From contig NZ_LSHB01000056.1 of assembly GCF_001643375.1 (NCBI RefSeq), positions 124,001-188,000 on the forward strand: DNA of 64,000 nucleotides. Direction: 5' to 3'. Positions 52,438 to 60,207 of this stretch are shown here, one piece after another (the first letter of the stretch is position 1; each line of letters begins with the position of its first letter). The position numbers and the translations under genes are program-made. The notes beneath the pieces were generated by a model. It was not told where the DNA came from. It searched no databases and saw nothing but the letters and a program-made list of their open reading frames with translations. Origin of the DNA: Chryseobacterium sp. FP211-J200. GTDB taxonomy: Bacteria; Bacteroidota; Bacteroidia; Flavobacteriales; Weeksellaceae.

Positions 52438-53007
52438 ATGAATATGAAAAATATGGGTTACGTTATCGGTTTGGTTATTGGGATTCCACTATTTATTTTG
52501 GTTGCTAATTTTTTCTTCTTTCGAGGGAATGCTCCAAGTGAAACAGAAGTATTGAATTATATAAAAAACTCAAATGTTGATACCATAATTCTTCCGCAAA
52601 ATGTACAAGAAAATTCCGAACAATATATTAAAGGTTTAAGTCGGCGTGGGAGACCATCGGGATTTCTAGATAAATATCCTTTTTTTGATAAAAAAAATAA
52701 TAAACATTTTGTTATGTTAATAATTAATTTTCTAGATAACACTTCTGTAATGAGGTCACTTGTACTTCGACGTAATGAAGAAGGCGATAAAATCTCCGTT
52801 CGCATCAATCAAGACCAACTCAATAACCCAAAATATGGCACCAAAGAAAATCCGGTTCCTGTTTTTCCAATAGATATTTTAAATGCAAAATGGGACTCTG
52901 ATATTAGCCAATTTCACGTTTCAGAAGAATTGAATAAAATATTTGTAGAGCAATATCTCAAACACTTTATGCCAAAAGAAGAATTTAAAGAAATGTTTAG
53001 AAAATAA
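52438..53007 (+). CDS. Membrane-anchored accessory protein B, candidate immunity protein
   Basis: A 189-residue paralogue of the protein at 49876-50481. It has one N-terminal membrane helix (YVIGLVIGIPLFILVANFFF), the shared motif LNNPKYGTKENPVPVF and the ending MPKEEFKEMFRK. The start at 52438 has alternatives at 52444 and 52453. It begins one base after the stop of PAAR-like protein B, repeating the effector-accessory order of the first cassette. Fragments of two more copies of its N terminus lie at 53035 and 54041. Confidence 0.62.
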   Translation: MNMKNMGYVIGLVIGIPLFILVANFFFFRGNAPSETEVLNYIKNSNVDTIILPQNVQENSEQYIKGLSRRGRPSGFLDKYPFFDKKNNKHFVMLIINFLDNTSVMRSLVLRRNEEGDKISVRINQDQLNNPKYGTKENPVPVFPIDILNAKWDSDISQFHVSEELNKIFVEQYLKHFMPKEEFKEMFRK

Positions 53008-53034
53008 ATCCTCAATTAAATTTCTATTAAAAAA

Positions 53035-53109
53035 ATGGGCTATGTTATTGGATTGGTAATTGGAATTCCTTTATTTATTTTACTGGCAATTAAAAAAAAC
53101 AACAAATAA
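53035..53109 (+). pseudogene. Fragment of a third accessory gene (membrane anchor only)
   Basis: Reads MGYVIGLVIGIPLFILLAI then KKNNK and a stop, 24 residues. The first 17 residues match the membrane anchor of the gene just upstream. Beyond the stop another frame stays open to about 53217, with no similarity I can see. Confidence 0.7.
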
Positions 53110-53215
53110 AAGTTCATCAATTTTCCGATTATAAAGTGGATATTAGGATTCATAGAACAATAGATTTTAAAACGAAATTAGTAGTAGATGGTAGAATTAC
53201 TAGTTCCATCAAAAG

Positions 53216-53607
53216 ATGAAAAATATGAAAAAGAGTAAATTTGAATTTTATGGTGTTGATTCTAAAACAGAATTGTCCATAGGACTCATCGCAGGCTTAT
53301 CACTCATAGTCGTGTGGTTTGGTCTGCTGCTGTTCTATTACGAATATTTCCAGTTAGATTCTGTGTTACGTATTTCCAAAAGAATTTTTTTCCTGTGTCT
53401 CCTCATTTATCTTTTTTTGCCAAAGAGCAAAATATTAAAATTAAAGTGGGCACAAGTTTTTTAACTCCATTTTCAACAAAAGAGGATTTGCGAATAATAG
53501 ACGGATTTGTAGAATTTATTTCTCCTTTTCTGAAAAATAATTTTGATAATAAAATCAAAAAAGCGATTCATTTTGAAAACCAAGGCATTTATTTAAAAAA
53601 TATTTGA
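53216..53607 (+). pseudogene. Frameshifted small membrane protein gene X1
   Basis: The first frame (from ATG at 53216) gives KKSKFEFYGVDSKTELSIGL and one membrane helix, then runs into an unlikely tail. Shifting frame in the T run near 53384-53392 continues into a sensible acidic C terminus (STKEDLRIIDGFVEFISPF, ending NQGIYLKNI). The next unit at 53607-53844 has similar ends. So one gene of about 130 codons is probably broken by a single shift. A sequencing error in the T run is the alternative. Confidence 0.6.
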
Positions 53608-53844
53608 TGAAAGAATATAAATTCAAAGGTTTAGACAATAGGCAAATATAAAATCAGGAATTGTAGTAGCAGTTATAATTACAGTGCCATTTGGCCTCAC
53701 TTCTTTAATGAGAAAATAAAAACCTGTTTTTCAGCTATTTTTTCATTCAGTGCTGAATTTCTATTATTAGTAAAACCTTTTTCAAATCAAAAAGAAACCT
53801 ATAATCAAGGATATAGAATCATTAATTTATCAAAAAACAATTAA
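53607..53844 (+). pseudogene. Degenerate paralogue X2 of the preceding small gene
   Basis: Begins MKEYKFKGLDNR, echoing MKKSKFEFYGVDSK of X1, then hits a stop. A shifted frame gives IKSGIVVAVIITVPFGL, like the X1 membrane helix. A third frame ends NQGYRIINLSKNN, like NQGIYLKNI of X1. The ATG overlaps the X1 stop (TGATG). It contains at least two shifts and is shorter than X1. Confidence 0.55.
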
Positions 53845-53846
53845 TT

Positions 53847-54026
53847 ATGGGAATTTATTTGCCGGATAAAGTATACACTGTTTGTATGAACCAACTCGGT
53901 ACAGAATACAAACAGCTCACAATTGACAATGAATTAAGACCTAAAGCAAATCAAACCGTAAAATTAGGTTCGGAAAGCCGTATATTTCTGTCAAAATTAG
54001 TCACTATGGGAGTAATTGCCATATAG
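53847..54026 (+). pseudogene. Remnant of a third PAAR-like gene (N terminus)
   Basis: A 59-residue frame starting MGIYLPDKVYTVCMNQLG, similar to the starts of the two PAAR-like proteins upstream (SYIPEGTSVICTLMQ and SYIIQGTNVVCTNMQ). It stops after FLSKLVTMGVIAI, where a hydrophobic block would be expected. The remainder of the gene is gone. A short intact protein is possible but less likely given its surroundings. Confidence 0.55.
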
Positions 54027-54040
54027 AAATAGGTAAAATA

Positions 54041-54076
54041 AAAAAATAAGGTTATACGATTGGATTGCTGATAGGG
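54041..54076 (+). pseudogene. Remnant of a fourth accessory membrane anchor
   Basis: Reads GYTIGLLIG without a start codon (ATAAGG where the related copies have ATGGG). The bases resemble 53031-53065. It follows the PAAR-like remnant, so the order PAAR-like then anchor is kept even in decay. Confidence 0.55.
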
Positions 54077-54104
54077 AGGAAAAATAAGCAGCCGGTTTTA
54101 TTGA

Positions 54105-54734
54105 TTACTTCCCAACAAAAATAAGCAAATCTCCTTCTTTGTATTTAACAGAAACTTCCTGATTCTCTGCAATATTCCGAGTTCCAATTCTTTCTCCCAA
54201 CATCAGATCTTCTTTATGTAAAGGCCATTTCAATCCTATAGTTTCAATATTTTTAGCAATTGGAAATGGCATTAATGAAATCATCTTGTCCTTCACATCA
54301 GAAATTGCGAATTCTTTTGGAATAAAATAATAGGACGAATAATTATCAAAAAATCTGAGTTTCAAGTTATCTTTAAAGAAAAAAGCGACGCTCAAGTTTC
54401 CTAAAAAATGGTCTTGTTCTCCTCCACTTGCGCCGTAAACATCAATATTTTCAAAGCCTTTTTCAAAAATTAATTCCAAAGCTTTGTGGAAATCAGTTTT
54501 ATTTTGGTCGGGCGTTTCGATAATTTCAAAACCGTGAACTTTGGATTGAAGAATTTCTTCGTCATTTGAATGAGAATCAAAATCGCCGGAAATAAAATCC
54601 AATTTTTCTAATGGAAAATTCAATTCTCTTAAATAATGAAAAGCACCGTCAGTACAAGCAATCAACTCATAATCTGACAGATTTGGAAATTCTTTTGGTG
54701 GTTCGCCGTTGATGAAAAGTAAGGCCTTTTTCAT
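54105..54734 (-). CDS. thiN: Thiamine pyrophosphokinase
   Basis: A 209-residue enzyme that makes thiamine diphosphate from thiamine and ATP. Family motifs are ACTDGAFHYL, ISGDFDSH, TPDQNKTDFHKAL and GASGGEQDHFLGN, which hold Mg-ATP. The C-terminal beta-sandwich binds thiamine (VKYKEGDLLIFVGK). Length is normal. Its end converges on the decayed T6SS region. It is 18 bases downstream of the adenosyltransferase gene and probably shares its transcript, both serving cofactor metabolism. Confidence 0.9.
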   Translation of the reverse strand: MKKALLFINGEPPKEFPNLSDYELIACTDGAFHYLRELNFPLEKLDFISGDFDSHSNDEEILQSKVHGFEIIETPDQNKTDFHKALELIFEKGFENIDVYGASGGEQDHFLGNLSVAFFFKDNLKLRFFDNYSSYYFIPKEFAISDVKDKMISLMPFPIAKNIETIGLKWPLHKEDLMLGERIGTRNIAENQEVSVKYKEGDLLIFVGK

Positions 54735-54752
54735 TAATGAAAATTTTCAAAT

Positions 54753-55325
54753 CTAACTTCTATCATTAGGATTCCAATATTCCTCCGACTCATTATTTAA
54801 CTTAGAAACATATCTTGCCAAAACGAATAGATAATCCGACAAACGATTTAGATATTTGATTAATTCCGCTCGCACTTCTTCCGATTGATTTAGGAAAACC
54901 AAACTGCGTTCTGCTCTTCTGCAAACCGTTCTTGCGACGTGAAGAAAAGTTGCTGCTTTCCCACCGCCTGGCAAAATGAAATATTGCAAAGGTTCCACTT
55001 TCTCTTCCATCGCATCCATCCAAGTTTCCAATTCTTCGATTTCTTTGTCAGAAATCACGAGTGGTAATCTGGCTTTTCCATTCGCCAAAAACAATTTATC
55101 AATCGGCGTTGAAGCTTCCGAACCAACTGTAAAAAGGTCAAACTGGATTTTTTTGAGTTGAGAAATCACTTCTTCATCGTTTATATGAGATTTTGCAACG
55201 CCAATGTTGGCATTCAGTTCATCGATGTTGCCATAAGATTCTACTCGTGCGCTGGCTTTGGAGACTCTGCTTCCACCGTAAAGTCCGGTTTCGCCTTTGT
55301 CGCCGGTTTTTGTGTATATTTTCAT
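54753..55325 (-). CDS. Cob(I)alamin adenosyltransferase, PduO type
   Basis: A 190-residue enzyme that transfers adenosyl from ATP to cob(I)alamin to form adenosylcobalamin. The N-terminal ATP loop KIYTKTGDKGETGLYGGS is characteristic of the PduO family, as are VESYGNIDELNANIGVA, FILPGGGKAATFLHVARTVCRRAER and the late YLNRLSDYLFVLAR. Together with the riboswitch-controlled receptor at 559-2475 it suggests that the cell imports corrinoids and converts them to the coenzyme. Confidence 0.94.
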   Translation of the reverse strand: MKIYTKTGDKGETGLYGGSRVSKASARVESYGNIDELNANIGVAKSHINDEEVISQLKKIQFDLFTVGSEASTPIDKLFLANGKARLPLVISDKEIEELETWMDAMEEKVEPLQYFILPGGGKAATFLHVARTVCRRAERSLVFLNQSEEVRAELIKYLNRLSDYLFVLARYVSKLNNESEEYWNPNDRS

Positions 55326-55384
55326 TTTCTGTTTTTATGAAAGTTTAAAATTAAGGTTTTTATTTTTGAACGCGCAGATTTTTG

Positions 55385-55501
55385 AACCACAAAAGTCATA
55401 AAAGCAGTAGCTCTTATTAGTAATTCAAAAGCGCAAAAAAGAAAAGTGTTTGAAAGATTATCTTATTCTTTCTCTACAATTCTTTTGTGCCTTTTGTGGT
55501 T
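55385..55501. repeat. AACCACAAAAG inverted repeat
   Basis: A 20-base arm AACCACAAAAGTCATAAAAG (55385-55404) is inverted at 55482-55501 with two mismatches. It is the same motif as the tighter hairpin at 59443-59496. GCGCAAAAAAG in between belongs to the same style. Confidence 0.7.
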
Positions 55502-55615
55502 AATTAATCTAAAACTGAATGGTTAATTTTTATGTCGTTTTTATATTTTTCTTAAATTGCTGTAATAAAAAAGCCATTTCAAAAAACCACCAATCTCATT
55601 CATATTTATCAGCAG

Positions 55616-57373
55616 TTGCGGCGCTTCATCAAGCCTTACCGAATGATGATTTTCGTGACTTTAGCTTTGACTTTCATCGGCGCATTATTCGCTCAGGTCA
55701 ATCCTTTGGTTTTGAAATATACTGTGGACGAAGTGACAAAACTGACTCAACTTCCGAATCCAATGAAAGAAGGAATTCACGTTCTGACGCTCATTTCAAT
55801 CATACTTTTAGGAAAAGAATTGGCGAATATTTTCATTCAGTTTGGGCAGAAATTTTATGGCGAAAAGATTAGAATTAATGTCAGTTCCGAACTCGCACAA
55901 GAAGCCATCAACAAAATCCTGACGTACCGAATCGCCTATTACAACGACGAAAACCACGAATCTGGAAAACTTCAAATCCGCATCGACCGAGGAATTGAAA
56001 GTTTGACGAAACTCGTTCAGAACTTTTTCATCGATATTCTTCCGCTTTTTTCAACAGCCTTCATTGCATTGGTTGTGATGTATATGCAGAACATTTATGT
56101 TGGTTTGGTTTCAACTTTTGTGATTCCGATTTACTTTTATGTCACCTCAAGACAGGCAAAAAAATTAGGAAACGTCAGACGAACGCTCAGAAATCAGCGT
56201 GAACAGAAAACTTCCGGACTTTTGAATTTGATTAATTCCATAATGGTTATCAAAAGTTTTGTCCGTGAAAAATTTGAAGGAAGCAAGCAATACAATCTTC
56301 AGATGAAGCTGATGGAAAGCCAACTTTACACGAGACGAACCAGTTTTATTTATGACGGTTTGAAGACTTTTATTGAGCAATTCGGTGTCGTTTTGATTAT
56401 CCTTTTAACGGTTTATTTGGTTCTTGATCAGCAAATGACGATTGGTGCGATTACGCTTCACATTATGTTGTTCAACAATGTTTCTGCGCCTATTCGTCAG
56501 CTTCACAGAATTTATGATGATATGAATGACGCTTTTATTTACGCCGAAGGTTATTTTGAAATCCTGAATGCCGACGAAGAAACCGAACCAAGCGGAACCA
56601 TCAACAATATCCCAATCAAAGGAAATTTCGAAATCAAAAATGTGGATTTCACTTATCCAAACGGGATGAAAGCGCTTCACAATGTGTCCCTTAAAATCGA
56701 AAACGGAAAAACGACCGCTTTGGTTGGTTTAAGTGGCGCTGGAAAATCTACGATTATCAATTTGCTTTGTAAATTCTACGAACCAGATTCCGGCGAAATC
56801 CTTTTGGATGGCAACAATCTGAATGATTTTGATAATGATTTTCTGCGTGATGACCTTGGTTTGGTGCTTCAAAAAAATCACATTTTCAAAGGAAGTATTG
56901 AGGATAATATCCGTTACGGAAATCTGGAAGCCACTTTGGACCAGATCAAAGAAGCAGCAACAAAAGCCTATCTCCACGAGCAGATTATGGATTTGCCGGA
57001 AGCTTACAACCACGACGCCACGCAACTTTCCGGCGGTCAGCAACAGAGAATTGCCATCGCCAGATTGTTCCTGAAAAATCCACCCATTATTTTTCTTGAC
57101 GAACCAACTGCCAGTCTGGACGCCATCGCCACGGAACAGACTAAAAATTCTCTTGACGCAATAAAACAAGGAAGAACCGTCGTGATTATTTCACATTCGT
57201 TATCGCAGATTTTGGATTCGGATATGATTTATGTGATGAAAAAAGGCGCAGTGGTGGAAAACGGAACACACGAGGAACTCTATGAAAAAGACGGGACTTA
57301 CCGAGAAATCTTCGATGCGTCTGCAAGAAGTCTGAATCTTGATAGATTGGTGAAAACTTATAAAGATGAATGA
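55616..57373 (+). CDS. ABC transporter, fused membrane and ATPase domains (exporter type)
   Basis: About 585 residues from a TTG at 55616. Six membrane helices occupy residues 1-310. The ATPase domain has Walker A VGLSGAGKST, the signature LSGGQQQR and Walker B PIIFLDEPTASLDA, followed by the switch His in VIISHSL. This is the MsbA-like homodimeric exporter architecture; the substrate is unknown. The start is doubtful: the frame is open back to 55556 and reads KKPFQKTTNLIHIYQQL, plausible for this family, but without a standard start codon. An ATG at 55643 would remove part of the first helix. The next gene overlaps by eight bases. Confidence 0.88.
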   Translation: MRRFIKPYRMMIFVTLALTFIGALFAQVNPLVLKYTVDEVTKLTQLPNPMKEGIHVLTLISIILLGKELANIFIQFGQKFYGEKIRINVSSELAQEAINKILTYRIAYYNDENHESGKLQIRIDRGIESLTKLVQNFFIDILPLFSTAFIALVVMYMQNIYVGLVSTFVIPIYFYVTSRQAKKLGNVRRTLRNQREQKTSGLLNLINSIMVIKSFVREKFEGSKQYNLQMKLMESQLYTRRTSFIYDGLKTFIEQFGVVLIILLTVYLVLDQQMTIGAITLHIMLFNNVSAPIRQLHRIYDDMNDAFIYAEGYFEILNADEETEPSGTINNIPIKGNFEIKNVDFTYPNGMKALHNVSLKIENGKTTALVGLSGAGKSTIINLLCKFYEPDSGEILLDGNNLNDFDNDFLRDDLGLVLQKNHIFKGSIEDNIRYGNLEATLDQIKEAATKAYLHEQIMDLPEAYNHDATQLSGGQQQRIAIARLFLKNPPIIFLDEPTASLDAIATEQTKNSLDAIKQGRTVVIISHSLSQILDSDMIYVMKKGAVVENGTHEELYEKDGTYREIFDASARSLNLDRLVKTYKDE

Positions 57374-58322
57374 AGACCATTACATTAAAAAAATAGACCG
57401 CGTCACTTCGATTCTTATGCAGTTGCAAAGCAAGCCGATTGTGCGTGCGCAGGATTTGGCGGATAAATTTGAAGTGAGTGTACGAACAATTTATAGAGAT
57501 ATTAAAACTTTGGAAAATGCCGGTATTCCGATTTTTGGGGAAGCTGGTTCCGGCTATTCGTTGGTCGATGGTTACAAACTTCCGCCTGTGATGTTTAACA
57601 AAGAGGAAGTTTTGAGTTTCATTACCGCAGAAAAACTAATGCAGAATTATTCCCACGAAAGTCTCGGTTCTCATTACAATTCGGCAATGGAAAAAGTAAA
57701 ATCCGTCCTTCGAAGTTCAGAGAAAAATCTGGTGACCGATATTGAAAATCAAATCAATATCTATTCTTATCAGCCGGAAAAAACGGATTCGATTAAAAAT
57801 ATTATTCCGACAATTCTGGAAAGCATTTCTGAGAAAACGCAACTGAAAATCAATTATGAAAGTGCAAAAACCGAAGCTTCGGAAAGGATTATTGAAGCGG
57901 TTGGGATTTTTTATGAGTTCAATTATTGGTATGTAATGGCGTTTTGTACGATGCGAAAAGATTACCGACAATTCCGGGTTGACAGGATTTTGAAAATCAT
58001 TAAAACCGAAAATCCTTTTCATCAGGAATATGGAAAAGTCGGAGATTACAAGCAAAAATCAAATACAGAAAAAGTACAGGTCAAAATTTTGGTCGAGAAG
58101 AAAATAATGCCTCATATTATGCACTCGATGAAATATAATGGTTGGATTGCCGATGAAGAAACGGAAAACGGAATGCTCATCACCTTTGAAACAAGCTGGA
58201 TTGATGAAGGTTTTCCGCGCTGGTTGATTACCTTTGCGGATTATGCGGAGATTATCGAACCGGAATATCTCAAGGATACAATGGCTGACTTAATCCAAAA
58301 CATTTCAAAAAAATTAAATTAA
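57366..58322 (+). CDS. WYL-domain transcriptional regulator (YafY-like)
   Basis: A 318-residue regulator. Residues 8-60 form a DeoR/HTH_11-type winged helix (VTSILMQLQSKPIVRAQDLA, VSVRTIYRDIKTLENAGIPI). A WYL ligand-sensing domain follows around residues 150-220 (FNYWYVMAFCTMRKDYRQFR) with a C-terminal extension. The start overlaps the ABC transporter gene by eight bases, so it is translated with it. It may control this operon in response to a nucleotide-like ligand, as WYL proteins often do; that is inference. Confidence 0.88.
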   Translation: MNEDHYIKKIDRVTSILMQLQSKPIVRAQDLADKFEVSVRTIYRDIKTLENAGIPIFGEAGSGYSLVDGYKLPPVMFNKEEVLSFITAEKLMQNYSHESLGSHYNSAMEKVKSVLRSSEKNLVTDIENQINIYSYQPEKTDSIKNIIPTILESISEKTQLKINYESAKTEASERIIEAVGIFYEFNYWYVMAFCTMRKDYRQFRVDRILKIIKTENPFHQEYGKVGDYKQKSNTEKVQVKILVEKKIMPHIMHSMKYNGWIADEETENGMLITFETSWIDEGFPRWLITFADYAEIIEPEYLKDTMADLIQNISKKLN

Positions 58323-58327
58323 AAAAT

Positions 58328-59428
58328 ATGAAGTCTTTACTTATAAGAAGTTTTCTATTGATGACAATCGCTTATTCTACGGCACTTTCCGCGTGTTCAG
58401 CATTTCTGTTGCGGGGAAAAGACCATTGCGTGGTTGGATTCAATGAAAACTGGAAAACGATGCCCGGAATGATTGTGGTAAACAAACGTGATGTTTTGAA
58501 AAGAAATATCAGCTGGGAAAATCTGACCACCGACAATTTGAATTCCAAAAAACAATGGACATCGAAATATGGTTCGGTGACGTTCAATCTTTTAGGCTAT
58601 GATTTCCCTTGTTATGGCGTGAATGAAAAAGGACTTTTCCTGGTGGAACTTTACCTTGAGGAAACTTCGAAAGTTGTAAATCCAAAACAACCGAATCTAT
58701 TTTGGGCGCAATGGATTCAGTATCAATTGGATAATTATAAAACCGTAAAAGAAGTCGTTGACAATCTGAACAAAGGTCCGAACATCGATTGGTGGCCAAA
58801 TGCCGCAGGAAGTCATTTTTTCCTGACTGATGCGAAAGGAAATGCAACAACGATTGCTTTGCTAGATGGAAAATACAAAGTGCTGACTGACAAAGAAATG
58901 CCGATGCCACTTTTGTGCAACAACCAATATAAAAAAGATTTTGACAAGGCTAAGAAATTTGATTTTCTGGGCGGAAATGAGAAGTTCGATTATGATAAAA
59001 GTGGAAATTGGGACGACCGCTACAACCGAGCTTATTATATGCTTCAAAATTACAAATACGACGGAAAACCAGTAGATTACGCCTGGAATATTCTGAATTC
59101 TGTGCACGCCGGCGAATGGCAAACCGTGATTGATGCTAAGAATATGAACTTATTTTTCCGTTCAGATTTAAAGAAAGAAATTAAGAAAATCGATTTGACA
59201 AAATTTGATTTTTCAAAGAATTCAACAGTGAAATATCTGGACATTCATACCGATGAATTGGGCGAAGTGAATCAGGATTTCCAACCGCTGACATTGAGTA
59301 AAAATAATGAATACGTGGAAAAAGGCTTCCCGATTGGTTATGATAACAAGGAATTCGGAACGTCGGAAACTTTTGCAAAACTCAAGGAAAACATTGTGAA
59401 ATTCTTCAGTAATATTTTACCTAATTAA
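58328..59428 (+). CDS. Linear amide C-N hydrolase (choloylglycine hydrolase-like Ntn hydrolase)
   Basis: A 366-residue exported protein. The signal peptide ends STALSA, directly followed by Cys23 in CSAFLLRG. In this Ntn-hydrolase family an N-terminal Cys freed by processing is the nucleophile. Other family features are FNENWKTMPGMIVVNKRD and VTFNLLGYDFPCYGVNEKGL. Relatives hydrolyse bile salts, penicillin V or N-acyl homoserine lactones; the true substrate here is unknown. It follows the WYL regulator by five bases and probably belongs to the same operon as the ABC exporter. Confidence 0.82.
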   Translation: MKSLLIRSFLLMTIAYSTALSACSAFLLRGKDHCVVGFNENWKTMPGMIVVNKRDVLKRNISWENLTTDNLNSKKQWTSKYGSVTFNLLGYDFPCYGVNEKGLFLVELYLEETSKVVNPKQPNLFWAQWIQYQLDNYKTVKEVVDNLNKGPNIDWWPNAAGSHFFLTDAKGNATTIALLDGKYKVLTDKEMPMPLLCNNQYKKDFDKAKKFDFLGGNEKFDYDKSGNWDDRYNRAYYMLQNYKYDGKPVDYAWNILNSVHAGEWQTVIDAKNMNLFFRSDLKKEIKKIDLTKFDFSKNSTVKYLDIHTDELGEVNQDFQPLTLSKNNEYVEKGFPIGYDNKEFGTSETFAKLKENIVKFFSNILPN

Positions 59429-59442
59429 ACTTTGTAATCTTT

Positions 59443-59496
59443 AAACCACAAAAGTCACAAAAGCTTTAGAGTTTTCTTTTGTGACTTTTGTGGTTT
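59443..59496. repeat. Perfect 21-base inverted repeat, AAACCACAAAAG type
   Basis: The arm AAACCACAAAAGTCACAAAA plus G (59443-59463) is perfectly inverted at 59476-59496 around a 12-base loop. It could act as a terminator or RNA-stabilising hairpin after the hydrolase gene. The related copy at 55385-55501 has a much wider loop. Confidence 0.85.
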
Positions 59497-59512
59497 CATT
59501 AATATAAAAAGA

Positions 59513-59534
59513 GCTTTCAGAAAATCCTGAAAGC
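59513..59534 (-). terminator. Terminator of the DinB-like gene
   Basis: GCTTTCAG at 59513-59520 pairs with CTGAAAGC at 59527-59534. On the minus strand it is followed by TCTTTTT. Confidence 0.75.
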
Positions 59535-59545
59535 GCTTTGCTTTT

Positions 59546-60028
59546 TTATCTTTCTCTTTCCCAGAAAAATGGAGGCTCGATTCCCAAAGCTCTCAGGTAA
59601 ACGTAAGATTGACCACGGTGATGAATCTCATTATCAACGAAATAAAGAATATTCTGATAAATAGGAAATTCATATTGTCCAAACAAATTGAAAGTTTCCT
59701 GAAAACGTTCTTCCGAAATCTGACTAAAATATTCATTGATGACTTCCGTCTGTTCGTCCCATTTTGAAAGGATTTCAACTTTTGTAGTTGGTTGGAAAGC
59801 TTCTTCGTCGAAAGTATTTTCCGAACCGTCAACAATGGCTTTCAAAGCTGGTCCGGCGATTGCCAAAAGTTCAAGTGTCAATTTGGAAAATGGTCTCATT
59901 CCACCGATTGAAAATTCGAATAAATCTTTCTCAGGAAAAGCTTCTATTACTCTTCTGGTTAGATTTCTGTGGCCTTGCCAATAGATTAAAAGTTGTTGTG
60001 AGTTGAGGACTGTGGCTGTTGCATTCAT
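59546..60028 (-). CDS. DinB-like protein
   Basis: The start at 60028 gives 160 residues; the longer frame passes through the promoter and is rejected. A four-helix-bundle protein of the DinB/YfiT type, with the expected metal-binding His at the second and third positions seen in EIHHRGQSYVYLRALGIEPP. The first His of the usual triad may be in YWQGHRNL near the N terminus. Such proteins are often thiol-dependent transferases; with bacillithiol synthesis in this genome a bacillithiol-dependent role is conceivable (inference). It stands alone with promoter and terminator. Confidence 0.78.
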   Translation of the reverse strand: MNATATVLNSQQLLIYWQGHRNLTRRVIEAFPEKDLFEFSIGGMRPFSKLTLELLAIAGPALKAIVDGSENTFDEEAFQPTTKVEILSKWDEQTEVINEYFSQISEERFQETFNLFGQYEFPIYQNILYFVDNEIHHRGQSYVYLRALGIEPPFFWERER

Positions 60029-60049
60029 ATTAGTTTGTTTTATTTGATA

Positions 60050-60057
60050 CAAATGTA
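60050..60057 (-). promoter_or_regulatory. -7 box of the DinB-like gene
   Basis: Reads TACATTTG on the minus strand, 21 bases before the start at 60028. Confidence 0.5.
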
Positions 60058-60139
60058 CAGCGAGGTTGTGACAGTAGTTTGTCAGGAGGAATTTTAAAAT
60101 TATCGCAAAGGCGCAAAAAAAATTAATCATAGAAAAAAG

Positions 60140-60168
60140 AAAGTCGCAAAGTTTTCCTTTGCGACTTT
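60140..60168 (-). terminator. Terminator of lptB
   Basis: AAAGTCGCAAAG at 60140-60151 is perfectly inverted at 60157-60168. On the minus strand TCTTTTTTC follows. The stem belongs to the GCAAAG repeat style common in these intergenic regions. Confidence 0.78.
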
Positions 60169-60207
60169 AAGTAATATTTTTAGAAATCTTCTGCCTTTGC
60201 GTTAGAA

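Noticed and set aside
53314-53607. A separate 97-residue protein starting at 53314
   Set aside because: Its start lies inside the membrane helix of X1, and its second half continues X1 after a frameshift; one broken gene explains both frames.
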